DNA from: Burkholderiales bacterium
Lineage (GTDB): Bacteria; Pseudomonadota; Gammaproteobacteria; Burkholderiales; Burkholderiaceae_D
NCBI GenBank assembly: GCA_016200895.1
Contig: JACQDX010000027.1
Coordinates: 1 to 62,124 of the forward strand
Direction of reading: 5' to 3'
DNA: 62,124 bases
Shown here: positions 9,027 to 18,702 of the stretch, in pieces
How positions within the stretch are numbered: the stretch's first letter is position 1
How the letters are laid out: each line of letters starts with the position of its first letter
Position numbers and translations under genes: made by a program
The notes under the pieces: generated by a model
Seen by the model: the letters and a program-made list of their open reading frames with translations, nothing else
The model's database searches: none
What the model was told of the DNA's origin: nothing

Positions 9027-12000
9027 TCAGATACGACCGATCTCAATATCCAATGCATTCGCAATGCCATCAATCGTATTCAACAAGCGTTGCGATAAAG
9101 CTGGCCATTGTCTGGTTGCAGTCCAGGCTTTCGCCTGTATTGCTTTCTCTTTCAGCCTTTGTGCATCATGCAAAATGGCAGTAATACCTTCCGCAATGTC
9201 TGCAGGTTCGGTGCCAGGCAAGACATGCACCGCATCCTTGACATCATCAAAAATCGACAAAGGCGTCACTGCTACCGGGCGGCCAGAAGCCAACCCCATC
9301 CGCACCGCTGCGCTCGAAGATTCCTGCGTTTTCTGATATGGATAAACAATCAGGTCTGCCTGCTGCAACCATGATTGACTGATTTCATCCGTCAGATAAT
9401 CCGGCAGGAAAGTCACATGCGCATCCAGGCCGGATTCATATAGCAGGCGGCGGCACTGATGATATTCTCCTTCAGACAAGCCAACAGGATACAGTGACGT
9501 GACCAGCAGCAAATGATAATTTCCACCCTGACCTTGCAGTTGTGCAAACGCCTTGATCAAGGCTTGCACGCCTTTATGTGGCAATAAGAAACCATATGCA
9601 GCAATGACTGTCTTGCCTGCCATGCGTGAAGTATCTACTCTGGCCGAGGCGTGCTCCAGCGTTGGCATCAAGCCCTGCGGGAAGAACACAAGATTATCAG
9701 CAACTCCAATGCCTTTAAGCCGGTTCATGTCATCCAGGCCATGCACGAAGATGCGGTCAGCCAGATTCAATTCAGCCGCAATAGTCGACAGACTGATCAA
9801 GCCATCTTCCCTTTGCACGTCGGCAGTTGAATGGAAGAACACATGAATGGCTTTGCCATCTTCCTTGACACGCCTGATCAGGCGCGCCATGGCTGCCAGT
9901 GAAAAGAAACCGAAATTATATTGAATAACAATCACATCCAGCTTCTGCTCCTGGATCATCAGCCAGGTGTGTTCCAGATCCTCCTCCATGCTGGCATCCC
10001 AACTGCGGATGACATTGTCAGCATCACGTACCGTTCTTTCGGGGATATGGCTGCTCAAATAAACCACTCTGTCCTGCGGCATGCCAGCAGTCAGGAAAGA
10101 TGAATAAGAAGCGATGCCACAACGCGCATTCCAGCTACTGATCCAGCCTATGCGTGGCTCCTTGCGTAACAACGGCTGCTGCTCAAGTGCAGCAATCGCC
10201 TGGCGGGTTCTGCAGGCGACATCTGACCATGCATAGTGCGTCGATATAAACGCATGCGCTGCCGCAGTTCTGCTGACGATGACATCTGCCGGGCTGGCAT
10301 GTACTTCCCGCATCAATGCTGCCAGATGATTGACATCAGGGTCAGCCCAGGCAGAATGCGTAGCACTGAAATGCGAAGTTGATTTGCCATATTGATAGTC
10401 ACATAGCCAGACCTTGCTATCGTCGCAGAAATCCATCTGCCCGCTCCATGCGGTAGCAATCACCGGCAGTTTCAGCCACATGGCTTCTGCAATCGGCAAG
10501 CCATAACCTTCGCCACGGCTAGGTGCAACCAGCACATCACATGCCTCATACAGACCACGCATTTGCGCCTGACTATAATCATCCATGATGATCAGCACAT
10601 GCGGAAAATCAGGATCAGCAGCCTGCAGCGCCGCCAATTGTTCAGCCACATCATTATGCGGATTAGGGAAGGTCTTGATGACCAGGCTGACATCGTCACT
10701 GGCCCTGTAAGCCTGGCCATAGGCAAGCAACAAAGCATCCGGCCCCTTGCGCGGGAAGCAGGATGAGACGTGCAAGAAACGGTAAGTTTTAAGACTATCT
10801 ACTACAGACTGAGATACCGGCAACGCAGCAACGCGCATGACATGATCAACACCATTGCCAACAGCAGCAATCGGCACGCGTACGCCATTGTCACGCAAGA
10901 CCGTGCCGACAAAGCGCGACACCACCAAAATCAAATCCAGCTTGCGGTTGAATTCATTGACAAACTCTTGCGGGAAACCAGTCTCTTCCCAACCATAAGA
11001 ATTCACTATCCTGACCCGCGCCTGCATATCATCCAGCGTCGGTGGGTAACAATTGCGCAGAGTCAAATCAGGCATATTTACTGCCTGTTGCGATACGGTT
11101 TGCAATTCAGCGATATCGGGATTGGCGACCAGGAAATCTGCCGAAGCGACGAAATCGCCATAACCTTCACGGCTGCGCAAACCCAGTTGCACAGCCTTGT
11201 CCTTTTGGGACGCCAAAGCACGCGCCAGTTCACGGTTGACGATAGCCAGGCTATAGGTAGAATCGAAAGGCCCCTCTATCTGCCACAATGGCTTTTGCTG
11301 CTCACTGGTAGCTGATGACTCTTGAGGAATTTGTGCGCCCAGCTTTTGCAGGAATTGCTGCAAATCTGCCTGAATTTTCTGACGCGAGAATCGCTGGATA
11401 TTTTGCCGCTGGCCCGCAATGATGCGGCGGCGCAAAGCCGGTTCAGTCAAGAGCATGTGCACATGTGCAGCACAAGTGGCCGGGGTCACGTCAGTATCGA
11501 GCAAGATACCTGCCCCACCCATGGTGGACGTGACACCTTCAGTGGCACGCGCAATCACTGGCACATCATGCAACATGGCCTCAATCAGGGGCATGCCAAA
11601 ACCTTCATGCTCGCTAAGGCTGACATAAGCATCCGCACTACGGTACAGGGCCAGCAAATCCTCGTCAGTGATCTTGCATGTCATCAGCACCTGCGCATCC
11701 AGTTTCATTTCAGCGATGCGGGCATGTACCTCCTGTTCATACGGCATGCTGGTGACACCGCCCGCCAATATCAGGCGCACTGGCTGGCGCGAGAAATGGC
11801 GCAATTCATCCAGCATGTCGAGCAATTGCAACTGGTGCTTGTGTTCGCACAGACGACCGACAAAAAGAATATTGTGGGCACCACGCAAGCTGTTCATCAG
11901 CACCGTGTTATAGCTGTGATGCTGCCAGCGCGACACATCGACCAGTAAAGGGATGGTCGTTACATCTGTATGGCCCGCGGCACGCAACTCTGTACTATTC

Positions 12001-12386
12001 AAATCAGAGTCACCGATTGCAGCCTGAAAATCCTGCGCCCACAAGGCCAGTTGCTGTCTGCCCAGGATGCTTAATTCGGGCAGGCCATTGTCAGGTAAAA
12101 ACTGCGGTGGCGTGATGTTGTGGTAAACCAGTACTTTGCGTGCCTTGATGTTTTTCAACCAGGCGCAATTCTCATAACCCAGGCTGTGATGCACCAGCAG
12201 GATGTCATTATCAGCAAGCTGCAATTCACTATAGTGCTGTACTTCATCACGCACTTCATCCTGCACCAGATCGCAATAAATGGTGGAAGTAAAACCCATC
12301 TCGCGCAAGAGCTTGCGGGTAAAGAACATGCCATTGCTGACGCCGTCACCTCTTCCGCAGGAAGGGCTGAATTGATGTATCTGCAT
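9027..12386 (-). CDS. Triple-domain GT4 glycosyltransferase
   Basis: Cytoplasmic protein of 1119 aa made of three consecutive GT-B/GT4 units (about 1-350, 365-750 and 755-1119). Units one and two carry the EX7E motif (EGFGMPLIE, EGYGLPIAE). Unit three starts with a separate N-lobe (IGWISSWNARCGIASYSS) and has a weaker acceptor motif around QESSSAAVRMGLASGRP, so it may be altered in activity. Multi-domain GTs of this kind polymerise repeat units of ABC-transporter-dependent O-polysaccharides; sugars are not deducible, but the gmd-rmd genes point to D-rhamnose. It follows the methyltransferase gene by one base. Confidence 0.85.
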   Translation of the reverse strand: MQIHQFSPSCGRGDGVSNGMFFTRKLLREMGFTSTIYCDLVQDEVRDEVQHYSELQLADNDILLVHHSLGYENCAWLKNIKARKVLVYHNITPPQFLPDNGLPELSILGRQQLALWAQDFQAAIGDSDLNSTELRAAGHTDVTTIPLLVDVSRWQHHSYNTVLMNSLRGAHNILFVGRLCEHKHQLQLLDMLDELRHFSRQPVRLILAGGVTSMPYEQEVHARIAEMKLDAQVLMTCKITDEDLLALYRSADAYVSLSEHEGFGMPLIEAMLHDVPVIARATEGVTSTMGGAGILLDTDVTPATCAAHVHMLLTEPALRRRIIAGQRQNIQRFSRQKIQADLQQFLQKLGAQIPQESSATSEQQKPLWQIEGPFDSTYSLAIVNRELARALASQKDKAVQLGLRSREGYGDFVASADFLVANPDIAELQTVSQQAVNMPDLTLRNCYPPTLDDMQARVRIVNSYGWEETGFPQEFVNEFNRKLDLILVVSRFVGTVLRDNGVRVPIAAVGNGVDHVMRVAALPVSQSVVDSLKTYRFLHVSSCFPRKGPDALLLAYGQAYRASDDVSLVIKTFPNPHNDVAEQLAALQAADPDFPHVLIIMDDYSQAQMRGLYEACDVLVAPSRGEGYGLPIAEAMWLKLPVIATAWSGQMDFCDDSKVWLCDYQYGKSTSHFSATHSAWADPDVNHLAALMREVHASPADVIVSRTAAAHAFISTHYAWSDVACRTRQAIAALEQQPLLRKEPRIGWISSWNARCGIASYSSFLTAGMPQDRVVYLSSHIPERTVRDADNVIRSWDASMEEDLEHTWLMIQEQKLDVIVIQYNFGFFSLAAMARLIRRVKEDGKAIHVFFHSTADVQREDGLISLSTIAAELNLADRIFVHGLDDMNRLKGIGVADNLVFFPQGLMPTLEHASARVDTSRMAGKTVIAAYGFLLPHKGVQALIKAFAQLQGQGGNYHLLLVTSLYPVGLSEGEYHQCRRLLYESGLDAHVTFLPDYLTDEISQSWLQQADLIVYPYQKTQESSSAAVRMGLASGRPVAVTPLSIFDDVKDAVHVLPGTEPADIAEGITAILHDAQRLKEKAIQAKAWTATRQWPALSQRLLNTIDGIANALDIEIGRI

Positions 12387-12387
12387 C

Positions 12388-13686
12388 TTATTTACGACCT
12401 ATGACTGCGTAATCCTGGGCACCGAATAATTCCTTATTGAGCAGCGCTTCAACCTCAGTGCCGCCGTGCAGCAAGTGATCATCAGGGTAAGGATGCAAAC
12501 GCAGAATTTCTGCATGAGTAAAGCCGCGCTGCCTTGCCATAAATTCAGCCACCTGCGGCACGATAGGATGCAAATGGGTAGGGTCAAAATAGAAATTGCA
12601 GGCACCCACCTTGAGGTTTTCAGGATTCGGCGTTTCAAAAATAATGACACCACCTGGGCACAGCGCATGGTGTGCTGCATCAAACAGCGCAATCAATTGC
12701 TCGAACGGTAAATGCTCAATGATCTGGAAACCTGTCACTGCTCCTATGCTGCCTGCAGGCTGTTCGCGCAAATAGGCAATGGCGTCAGCATGGCGACACA
12801 GAAAGCCTTGATCCAGGCAGGCGTTGACCATGGAGAAATTCATATCCACACCCATGGCGGGTATGCCTTGCTCGTCCAGCAATTCCAACCATTCACCACG
12901 GCCACAGCCAACGTCGATGACCAGCTTGCGTTCATCTTTTGCCTGTTTGCTGATATGCGCCAGATAGGGCAAATATACGTTCAAGCGCTCCTTGATATCA
13001 GCGCGAGAACCACGGAACAAGGCTTCAAATTCCAGATAGAACTGATCCTGGTCAAAATCACTGGCGACTTTGGCCACGGGCTGGCTAGTGCTGGCAGAGA
13101 TAACCGAACTTGCTGGCTCTGCGGTGACCGCAACAGCTTGCTCGATCTGCTTAGTACCGTTTTGCAAACCCGCACGAATCATCAGGTTCATGGAACGCAA
13201 CTGGCGGCCTATATGCAGACGATCCAGCTCCATTAACCTGCTACCGATATCGAGTGCATCGTATTTTTCAAGCCGTATGGCGAGTTTTTGCTCTTCCAAT
13301 TGCAAAAATTTTTGCTCCTGATTACGCAACTGCAATTGTAAGCTGTCAATTTGTCTTTGCAAATTTGTCAATGCAACTTCGTTCTGGAAACGGTTGCGGG
13401 GTAAAAACAAGAACGCCTGGCACCAGGCCAGTGCGTATCCCACACCTGGTATGGCACGCAGTTTCTGGCGCAGGCCTTTCGGCGCGGCTGGCACTTCAGC
13501 TTTTATTTCTGGAATATCTTGCTTATTCAACATAATTTCCCTTGCGTCACCCTGCCCTGCCCCCACCTCGTTGACAGGAATGTTAATGGGAGTTGAATGT
13601 CTTCTGCTTTTCAATATCAAACTGGTCTTGTCAGCCTGTTCTTGTGCTTCGCACTCAGATTTGTTCTGTATTGCCATATTCGCCAT
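12388..13686 (-). CDS. Coiled-coil SAM-dependent methyltransferase, possible chain terminator
   Basis: Protein of 432 aa. The first 100 residues are polar and unrecognised. Residues about 100-155 form a predicted coiled coil (rich in Q, L, E with heptads). The C-terminal 220 residues are a class I methyltransferase (DVGCGRGEWLELL motif I, then GFQIIEHLPFEQL). In ABC-transporter O-antigen systems such as E. coli O9a, a methyltransferase with a coiled-coil ruler (WbdD) caps the chain and fixes its length, and the Wzt sugar-binding domain recognises the cap. Here the coiled coil is N-terminal rather than C-terminal and no kinase domain is seen, so the analogy is functional inference. Confidence 0.75.
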   Translation of the reverse strand: MANMAIQNKSECEAQEQADKTSLILKSRRHSTPINIPVNEVGAGQGDAREIMLNKQDIPEIKAEVPAAPKGLRQKLRAIPGVGYALAWCQAFLFLPRNRFQNEVALTNLQRQIDSLQLQLRNQEQKFLQLEEQKLAIRLEKYDALDIGSRLMELDRLHIGRQLRSMNLMIRAGLQNGTKQIEQAVAVTAEPASSVISASTSQPVAKVASDFDQDQFYLEFEALFRGSRADIKERLNVYLPYLAHISKQAKDERKLVIDVGCGRGEWLELLDEQGIPAMGVDMNFSMVNACLDQGFLCRHADAIAYLREQPAGSIGAVTGFQIIEHLPFEQLIALFDAAHHALCPGGVIIFETPNPENLKVGACNFYFDPTHLHPIVPQVAEFMARQRGFTHAEILRLHPYPDDHLLHGGTEVEALLNKELFGAQDYAVIGRK

Positions 13687-13974
13687 ATAATCCGGGAGTT
13701 TTATTCATAATTGGTGGCAAATGATTAGTTTTTAGGCCGCTAAAAAGGTAGAAAAAGGGGTAGAAGTATAAATGATGATGTAAACTGCGACGAAATTATC
13801 AGCATCTGCAAATTTCCATATTATTTCAGTTCCCGTATATTCAGCTATTGTCAGCCTGAGTGAGACTTTGACAAACTTTGTTTGCCATTCAGGCATTACA
13901 AGTTTAGCCTATTCAGCATTTGCTCACACCTGTGCTGTCCCGCGTAGGGAAATTTGCCGCTGATTGAACGCACA

Positions 13975-14000
13975 TTGCAACATATTAAATATTTTATAAT
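13975..14000 (+). promoter_or_regulatory. Possible promoter of manC
   Basis: A perfect -10 hexamer TATAAT (13995-14000) lies 37 bases before manC. The nearest -35-like hexamer, TTGCAA (13975-13980), is only 14 bases away, which is short. The remaining spacer 13687-13974, which also holds the methyltransferase promoter on the other strand, shows no gene or Crp-type palindrome. Confidence 0.35.
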
Positions 14001-14037
14001 GATTTGCCCGAGGGCATAAAGAATAAGAAAGTTATCC

Positions 14038-15492
14038 ATGTTATTACAGCCTGTCATTCTTTCCGGGGGTTCTGGAACCCGATTATGGCCGCTATCGCGT
14101 GAAAAGCATCCCAAGCAATTGCTCGCCCTGATAGGCGAAGAAACCATGTTGCAGGCAACTGCAACACGCGTCAGGGACTTTTCCGGTGCCCTGGGCGTGA
14201 CCAAGAGAATGATCGTGGTCTGCAATGAAGAATACCGCTTCATCACGGCAGAGCAATTACGTGTTGCGGGCTTCAATAACTGCAGCCTGTTGCTGGAACC
14301 AACCGGACGCAATACTGCCCCGGCATTGACGCTGGCAGCCCTGGCAGCGGTGGCATCAGACACTGATGCAGTCTTGCTGGTAATGCCAGCTGATCATGTC
14401 ATCAATGATAAACAGGGCTTTCACCAGGCGATACAAGATGGCCTGCAACAGGCCATCGATGGCGCCATGGTGACCTTTGGTATCGTGCCTGACCGCCCTG
14501 AAACCGGTTATGGCTATATACAGACCGGTGATGTACTGCCAGGCCAGGCTGTACGCGAGCTGCAAGCTTTTGTCGAAAAGCCGGTATTGGAAGTGGCCCA
14601 GCAATATCTGGATGGTGGTCGTCATTTATGGAATAGCGGCATTTTCATGATGCGCGCAACCACCTGGCTCAAAGCCATACAGCACTTTCATCCCGCCATG
14701 CATGAGGCCTGCAAACTGGCAATGAACAAGGCCAGCATTGATAGTGACTTTGTCCGCGTCGATAAAGAAGCCTTCCTGTCTTGTCCTTCAGATTCCATCG
14801 ACTATGCCGTCATGGAAAAACTGGCCAAAGACCAGGACTTGCATATCCCCGGCTACGTCGTGCCTTTCAATGCTGGCTGGTCAGACGTTGGTGCCTGGGA
14901 TGCAGTCTGGCAAGTCTCGGACAAGGACGAAAATGGCAACACTGTCCATGGCGATGTCTTGCTGGAGGATTCACGCAATTGCCTGGTGATTTCTGACAGC
15001 CGCCTGGTCGCCTGCCTGGGTCTGGAAGATGTTATCGTGGTCGAGACACCAGATGCAGTGCTGGTCACCAACAAAGCCAATACCCAAAACATCAAGCGTG
15101 TCGTGACCCGCCTGAAAGATGAAAACTATACCCAGACCGATAACCATCGCAAGGTGTATCGCCCATGGGGGCATTATGATTCCGTCGACAGTGGCGAACA
15201 CTTCCAGGTAAAACGCATCGTCGTCAAACCGGGTGGCCGTTTGTCCATGCAAATGCATCATCACCGTGCTGAACACTGGATCGTGGTCAGTGGCACGGCG
15301 CTGGTCACGCGTGGTGACGAAGTCATGTCCTTGGTCGCCAATCAATCTACCTACATCCCGCTGGGTGTCAAGCATAGGCTGGAAAATCCCGGTGAAACCG
15401 ATCTTGAACTGATAGAAGTGCAATCCGGTACTTACCTGGGTGAAGATGATATTGTCAGATTCGATGATATCTATGGACGTGTTGCAGGCTGA
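14038..15492 (+). CDS. manC: Mannose-1-phosphate guanylyltransferase / mannose-6-phosphate isomerase
   Basis: Bifunctional type II enzyme of 484 aa giving GDP-mannose. The N-terminal nucleotidyltransferase part shows the signature GGSGTRLWPLSREKHPKQ (about 9-26) and FVEKP. The C-terminal cupin part (about 360-480) shows QMHHHRAEHWIVVSG, the metal-binding isomerase motif. It heads the wzm-wzt operon on the plus strand. GDP-mannose is the substrate of Gmd at the other end of the cluster. The same family includes WbpW/AlgA; manC is used as the general name. Confidence 0.95.
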   Translation: MLLQPVILSGGSGTRLWPLSREKHPKQLLALIGEETMLQATATRVRDFSGALGVTKRMIVVCNEEYRFITAEQLRVAGFNNCSLLLEPTGRNTAPALTLAALAAVASDTDAVLLVMPADHVINDKQGFHQAIQDGLQQAIDGAMVTFGIVPDRPETGYGYIQTGDVLPGQAVRELQAFVEKPVLEVAQQYLDGGRHLWNSGIFMMRATTWLKAIQHFHPAMHEACKLAMNKASIDSDFVRVDKEAFLSCPSDSIDYAVMEKLAKDQDLHIPGYVVPFNAGWSDVGAWDAVWQVSDKDENGNTVHGDVLLEDSRNCLVISDSRLVACLGLEDVIVVETPDAVLVTNKANTQNIKRVVTRLKDENYTQTDNHRKVYRPWGHYDSVDSGEHFQVKRIVVKPGGRLSMQMHHHRAEHWIVVSGTALVTRGDEVMSLVANQSTYIPLGVKHRLENPGETDLELIEVQSGTYLGEDDIVRFDDIYGRVAG

Positions 15493-15515
15493 TCCCTGCT
15501 AAGGAAAACCAAGCT

Positions 15516-16310
15516 TTGAAAGCTGTACTTATCTCATTGTGGCACTACCGCCACTTTATCCTGTCGTCCATCAAGGCCGAGTTTGCCGGGCGCTTTGCGC
15601 GCAGCAAACTGGGTGCTCTGTGGATGATTTTGAATCCTCTGGCGCAAGCAACCATCTTCGCCATCGTCTTGTCTGAAGTGCTGGTCACCAAGATACCAAA
15701 TATCGAAAACAAGTCAGCCTATGCGATTTACCTGATGGCGGGTATGTCTGCCTGGGGTCTGTTTGCGGAAATCATGACACGCTGTACGACAGTGTTCATT
15801 GATTATTCAAACACTCTCAAAAAAATCGCTTTCCCCAGACTGTGCCTGCCCTTGATCGTCGGCGGCAGCGCTCTCATCAATCATTTGTTATTGCTGGCAG
15901 CGATAGCCGTGGTGTTTTTATTCTTTGGTCATATGCCAACAGCGGCATGGCTGATACTGCCGCTGGGCATGTTGTTGATCATTCTGTTTGCCTTTGGCCT
16001 GGGCATCATACTCGGGCTGCTGAATGTATTTTCACGCGACGTTGGTCAGGTCATGGGCATTGTTCTGCAACTCTGGTTCTGGTTCACGCCTGTGGTTTAC
16101 CTGATGGACAACATGCCTAAACGTTTTGTCGCCATCCTGAATCTGAATCCGATGACGCCTCTGGTAAAAATTTATCAGAATGCCTTGTTATTTGACCACT
16201 TTCCAGTCATGGCTGACTTGTATATTCCCATTCTGATTTCATCAGGTTTGTTTTTATTCTCTTTCTGGATTTTCCGGCGTGCCAGCGCAGATCTGGTGGA
16301 TGCGCTATGA
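15516..16310 (+). CDS. wzm: O-polysaccharide ABC transporter permease
   Basis: Inner-membrane protein of 264 aa with six predicted helices, ABC-2 type. The start is TTG at 15516 with the sequence AAGGAAAA about ten bases upstream; no ATG fits the conserved N-terminus (ISLWHYRHFILSSIKAEFAGRF). Typical family blocks are SKLGALWMILNPLAQ and the late FWFTPVVY. It exports undecaprenyl-linked polysaccharide with the ATPase encoded next, with which it overlaps by 4 bases. Confidence 0.92.
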   Translation: MKAVLISLWHYRHFILSSIKAEFAGRFARSKLGALWMILNPLAQATIFAIVLSEVLVTKIPNIENKSAYAIYLMAGMSAWGLFAEIMTRCTTVFIDYSNTLKKIAFPRLCLPLIVGGSALINHLLLLAAIAVVFLFFGHMPTAAWLILPLGMLLIILFAFGLGIILGLLNVFSRDVGQVMGIVLQLWFWFTPVVYLMDNMPKRFVAILNLNPMTPLVKIYQNALLFDHFPVMADLYIPILISSGLFLFSFWIFRRASADLVDAL

Positions 16311-17551
16311 GTCAAATTATATTGAACGTCGCTGGCGTTGGAAAATGTTATTCCAAATTCAGTGGCCTGCTATCACGCATGATGTACTGGGCTGGCCTGC
16401 CAGTAAAACCTGCTTATGAATATTGGGCTAATCGCGATATCAACTTCAGTGTGCCCGCTGGACAGGCGGTAGCCATCATTGGCCAGAATGGTGCGGGTAA
16501 AAGTACCTTGCTAAAAATGATTACCGGTACGGTACGTCCTACCACCGGCCATATTGCTGTCAATGGCCGCATTAGTGCCATGCTGGAACTTGGCCTGGGG
16601 TTTAATCCCGAATTTTCTGGCAGACAAAATGCTTATATGGCAGGCGGCTTGATGGGTTTGAGTGGCGATCAACTGGATGCACTCATGCCTGGCATAGAAA
16701 GCTTTGCCGAAATTGGCAACTTCTTTGATCAGCCGTTGCGCGTATACTCCAGCGGCATGCAGGCGCGCCTGGCTTTTGCTGTGGCGACTGCTGTGCGTCC
16801 TGATGTGCTTATCGTTGACGAAATCCTGTCGGTGGGCGACAGCTATTTCCAGCACCGCAGTTTTGACCGCATACGCCAGTTCAAGGAACAGGGTACCTCC
16901 ATCATCCTGGTCACCCACAGCATGGGTGATGTGCGAAGCCTGTGTGACCATGTCATCCTGATTGACAAGGGCAGCGTACTCAAGCAAGGGGCTCCTGATG
17001 AGGTAGTGGATTTTTACAATGCCATGATTGCCCGTAAAGAAAATGAAAAGTTCAGGATAGAACAGCACCGCAATGAGCAGGGCTGGCTGCAAACGCGCTC
17101 TGGCACAGGCATGGCAACCGTCAGTAAGCTCACTTTGCGCGATCAGAACAGCGATCAGGTACTGGCAGCAGCGCACGTTGGGCAAAAGGTCAAGCTGGTT
17201 GCTGAAGTGCAATTGCGCGCCGATATCCCGGAACTGGTACTGGGTCTGATGTTGCGCGACAAACAGGGGAGCGTCATATGGGGCAGCAATACCTGGTATT
17301 CACGCCAGGTACAAAATGATTTGCGTCAGGGTGACGCGCTGGAATTTGTACTGCCCTTTGAATGTCCCTTGGGGCCAGGCTCTTATTCTGTCACCACCGC
17401 ACTGACCAAGGCAAAAACACATCTCGACGAAAACTATGAGTGGTCAGATAATCTGCTGGTATTTGATGTCATCAATGTGGATCACACCGAGTTCATCGGC
17501 AGCAACTGGTTGCGTGGAGAATTTGAGATCAGGAAATTGACGGCAAGCTAG
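16307..17551 (+). CDS. wzt: O-polysaccharide ABC transporter ATPase with C-terminal sugar-binding domain
   Basis: Protein of 414 aa, longer than the 240-260 aa of minimal Wzt proteins. The N-terminal ATPase has Walker A GQNGAGKST, signature YSSGMQARLAFA and Walker B VLIVDEIL. After residue 260 there is a beta-sandwich-like domain of about 150 residues, as in Wzt of E. coli O9a, which binds the capped non-reducing end before export. Its presence predicts that chains are terminated by a chemical cap, which fits the methyltransferase gene upstream. The gene ends 17 bases from the convergent GT gene. Confidence 0.93.
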   Translation: MSQIILNVAGVGKCYSKFSGLLSRMMYWAGLPVKPAYEYWANRDINFSVPAGQAVAIIGQNGAGKSTLLKMITGTVRPTTGHIAVNGRISAMLELGLGFNPEFSGRQNAYMAGGLMGLSGDQLDALMPGIESFAEIGNFFDQPLRVYSSGMQARLAFAVATAVRPDVLIVDEILSVGDSYFQHRSFDRIRQFKEQGTSIILVTHSMGDVRSLCDHVILIDKGSVLKQGAPDEVVDFYNAMIARKENEKFRIEQHRNEQGWLQTRSGTGMATVSKLTLRDQNSDQVLAAAHVGQKVKLVAEVQLRADIPELVLGLMLRDKQGSVIWGSNTWYSRQVQNDLRQGDALEFVLPFECPLGPGSYSVTTALTKAKTHLDENYEWSDNLLVFDVINVDHTEFIGSNWLRGEFEIRKLTAS

Positions 17552-17568
17552 GCAAGCTTATTTGTGCC

Positions 17569-18693
17569 TTATTTGTGCTTATGCTCGTCGATGACTTGCT
17601 GGTAGAGTCGGGCATAATTGCTCGCCATTTTGTCGGCGGTGAATAAGTCGAGATAACGCTGGCGGGCATTGATACCCATTTGCGCCGCCTCCTGCGGATG
17701 CGCCAGCAGATACTCCATGGCCTGCCTGAAAGCCGCCGGATCACTCGGTGGCACCACCATGCCAGTCTGGCCCGCAACATTGATATACGTTGTGCCAGTG
17801 CCGATTTCGCTCGATATCATGGGCTTGCCATACATCGCGCCTTCCAGCAATGAAATGCCAAAAGCTTCCGAGCGCAGATGTGAAGGAAATGCCAGCGCAT
17901 AACAGAGCGTGAGCAAAGCAATCTTGTCAGGTTCAGGCAAGGCACCAAGGAAGTGCACATTCTTCAGTTGCAGGCTTTCTGCCTGGCGCTTGAGTTCGAT
18001 TTCTTCCGGCCCGTCACCAACGATGACGATGGGGATATCCGTACCCGCTGCCGCTTCCAGCAAGATATGCAGGCCCTTGTAATAGCGCAGCATGCCTACA
18101 AACAGGAAAAAATTTTCGCCGACTATGGCACGCCATTTCGCCAGCAACTCTGCTGAAGGAACAGGATAGATGCTGTTGTCCAGGCCATAGGTAATCACCT
18201 CGGTCTTATCTTTATACAGCTCCAGCGTCGGGCTGGTGGCAAGGTAATTAGGCGACGTCGCCACGATGCGGTCTACGTCACGCAAGAACTGATGTTTGAG
18301 CGGCGAATACAGTTTCAGTAAATATTTTTGCCTGACGATATCCGAGTGATAGGTGACGACACTGGGTTTTTTGATACGTCCCAGGAAATGGGCTATATCC
18401 ATGAAGGGCCAGGGGAAGTGATAGTGAATCACATCCACCTGCTTCGCCAGTTCAACAAAACGGGACAAAGCCGACCAAGAAAAGCCGGTAGAAGCAATTT
18501 CAAAATTCAAATGGGCGCGGTGTACCTTGTGGCCCTCAAATTCTATCAGCGGGCGGTCCGCATCACGCGTCAGGGTCAGCACTTCGTTTTCCACGCCCAG
18601 ACGTGTCGTACCAACTGCCATCTGGCGTATGACTTGTTCGACGCCACCAAAGGTGTCCGGGTAATAGGTGCGGTAGAAGTGCAAAACTTTCAC
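17569..18693 (-). CDS. GT4 glycosyltransferase, WbpZ-like
   Basis: Enzyme of 374 aa with GT-B fold. The N-terminal block (MKVLHFYRTYYPDTFGG, VEQVIRQ) and the HRAHLNFEIASTGFSWSA segment resemble WbpZ of the Pseudomonas aeruginosa common polysaccharide antigen pathway, which adds the first D-rhamnose residues. The EX7E-type motif is SEAFGISLLEGAMYGKP. It is the last gene of the gmd-rmd-GT-GT unit, 9 bases after the preceding GT. The D-rhamnosyl role is inferred from similarity and from the gmd-rmd neighbours. Confidence 0.85.
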   Translation of the reverse strand: MKVLHFYRTYYPDTFGGVEQVIRQMAVGTTRLGVENEVLTLTRDADRPLIEFEGHKVHRAHLNFEIASTGFSWSALSRFVELAKQVDVIHYHFPWPFMDIAHFLGRIKKPSVVTYHSDIVRQKYLLKLYSPLKHQFLRDVDRIVATSPNYLATSPTLELYKDKTEVITYGLDNSIYPVPSAELLAKWRAIVGENFFLFVGMLRYYKGLHILLEAAAGTDIPIVIVGDGPEEIELKRQAESLQLKNVHFLGALPEPDKIALLTLCYALAFPSHLRSEAFGISLLEGAMYGKPMISSEIGTGTTYINVAGQTGMVVPPSDPAAFRQAMEYLLAHPQEAAQMGINARQRYLDLFTADKMASNYARLYQQVIDEHKHK

Positions 18694-18702
18694 TGGGCGC
18701 CC

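Noticed and set aside
11322..11948. Long open frame (208 codons) opposite the triple-domain GT gene
   Set aside because: Antisense shadow of a well-supported gene; composition typical of reversed coding sequence. The same applies to 10770-11315 and 12712-13236.
16511..17212. Open frame of 233 codons opposite wzt
   Set aside because: wzt is strongly supported by Walker motifs on the other strand; no motif in this frame.
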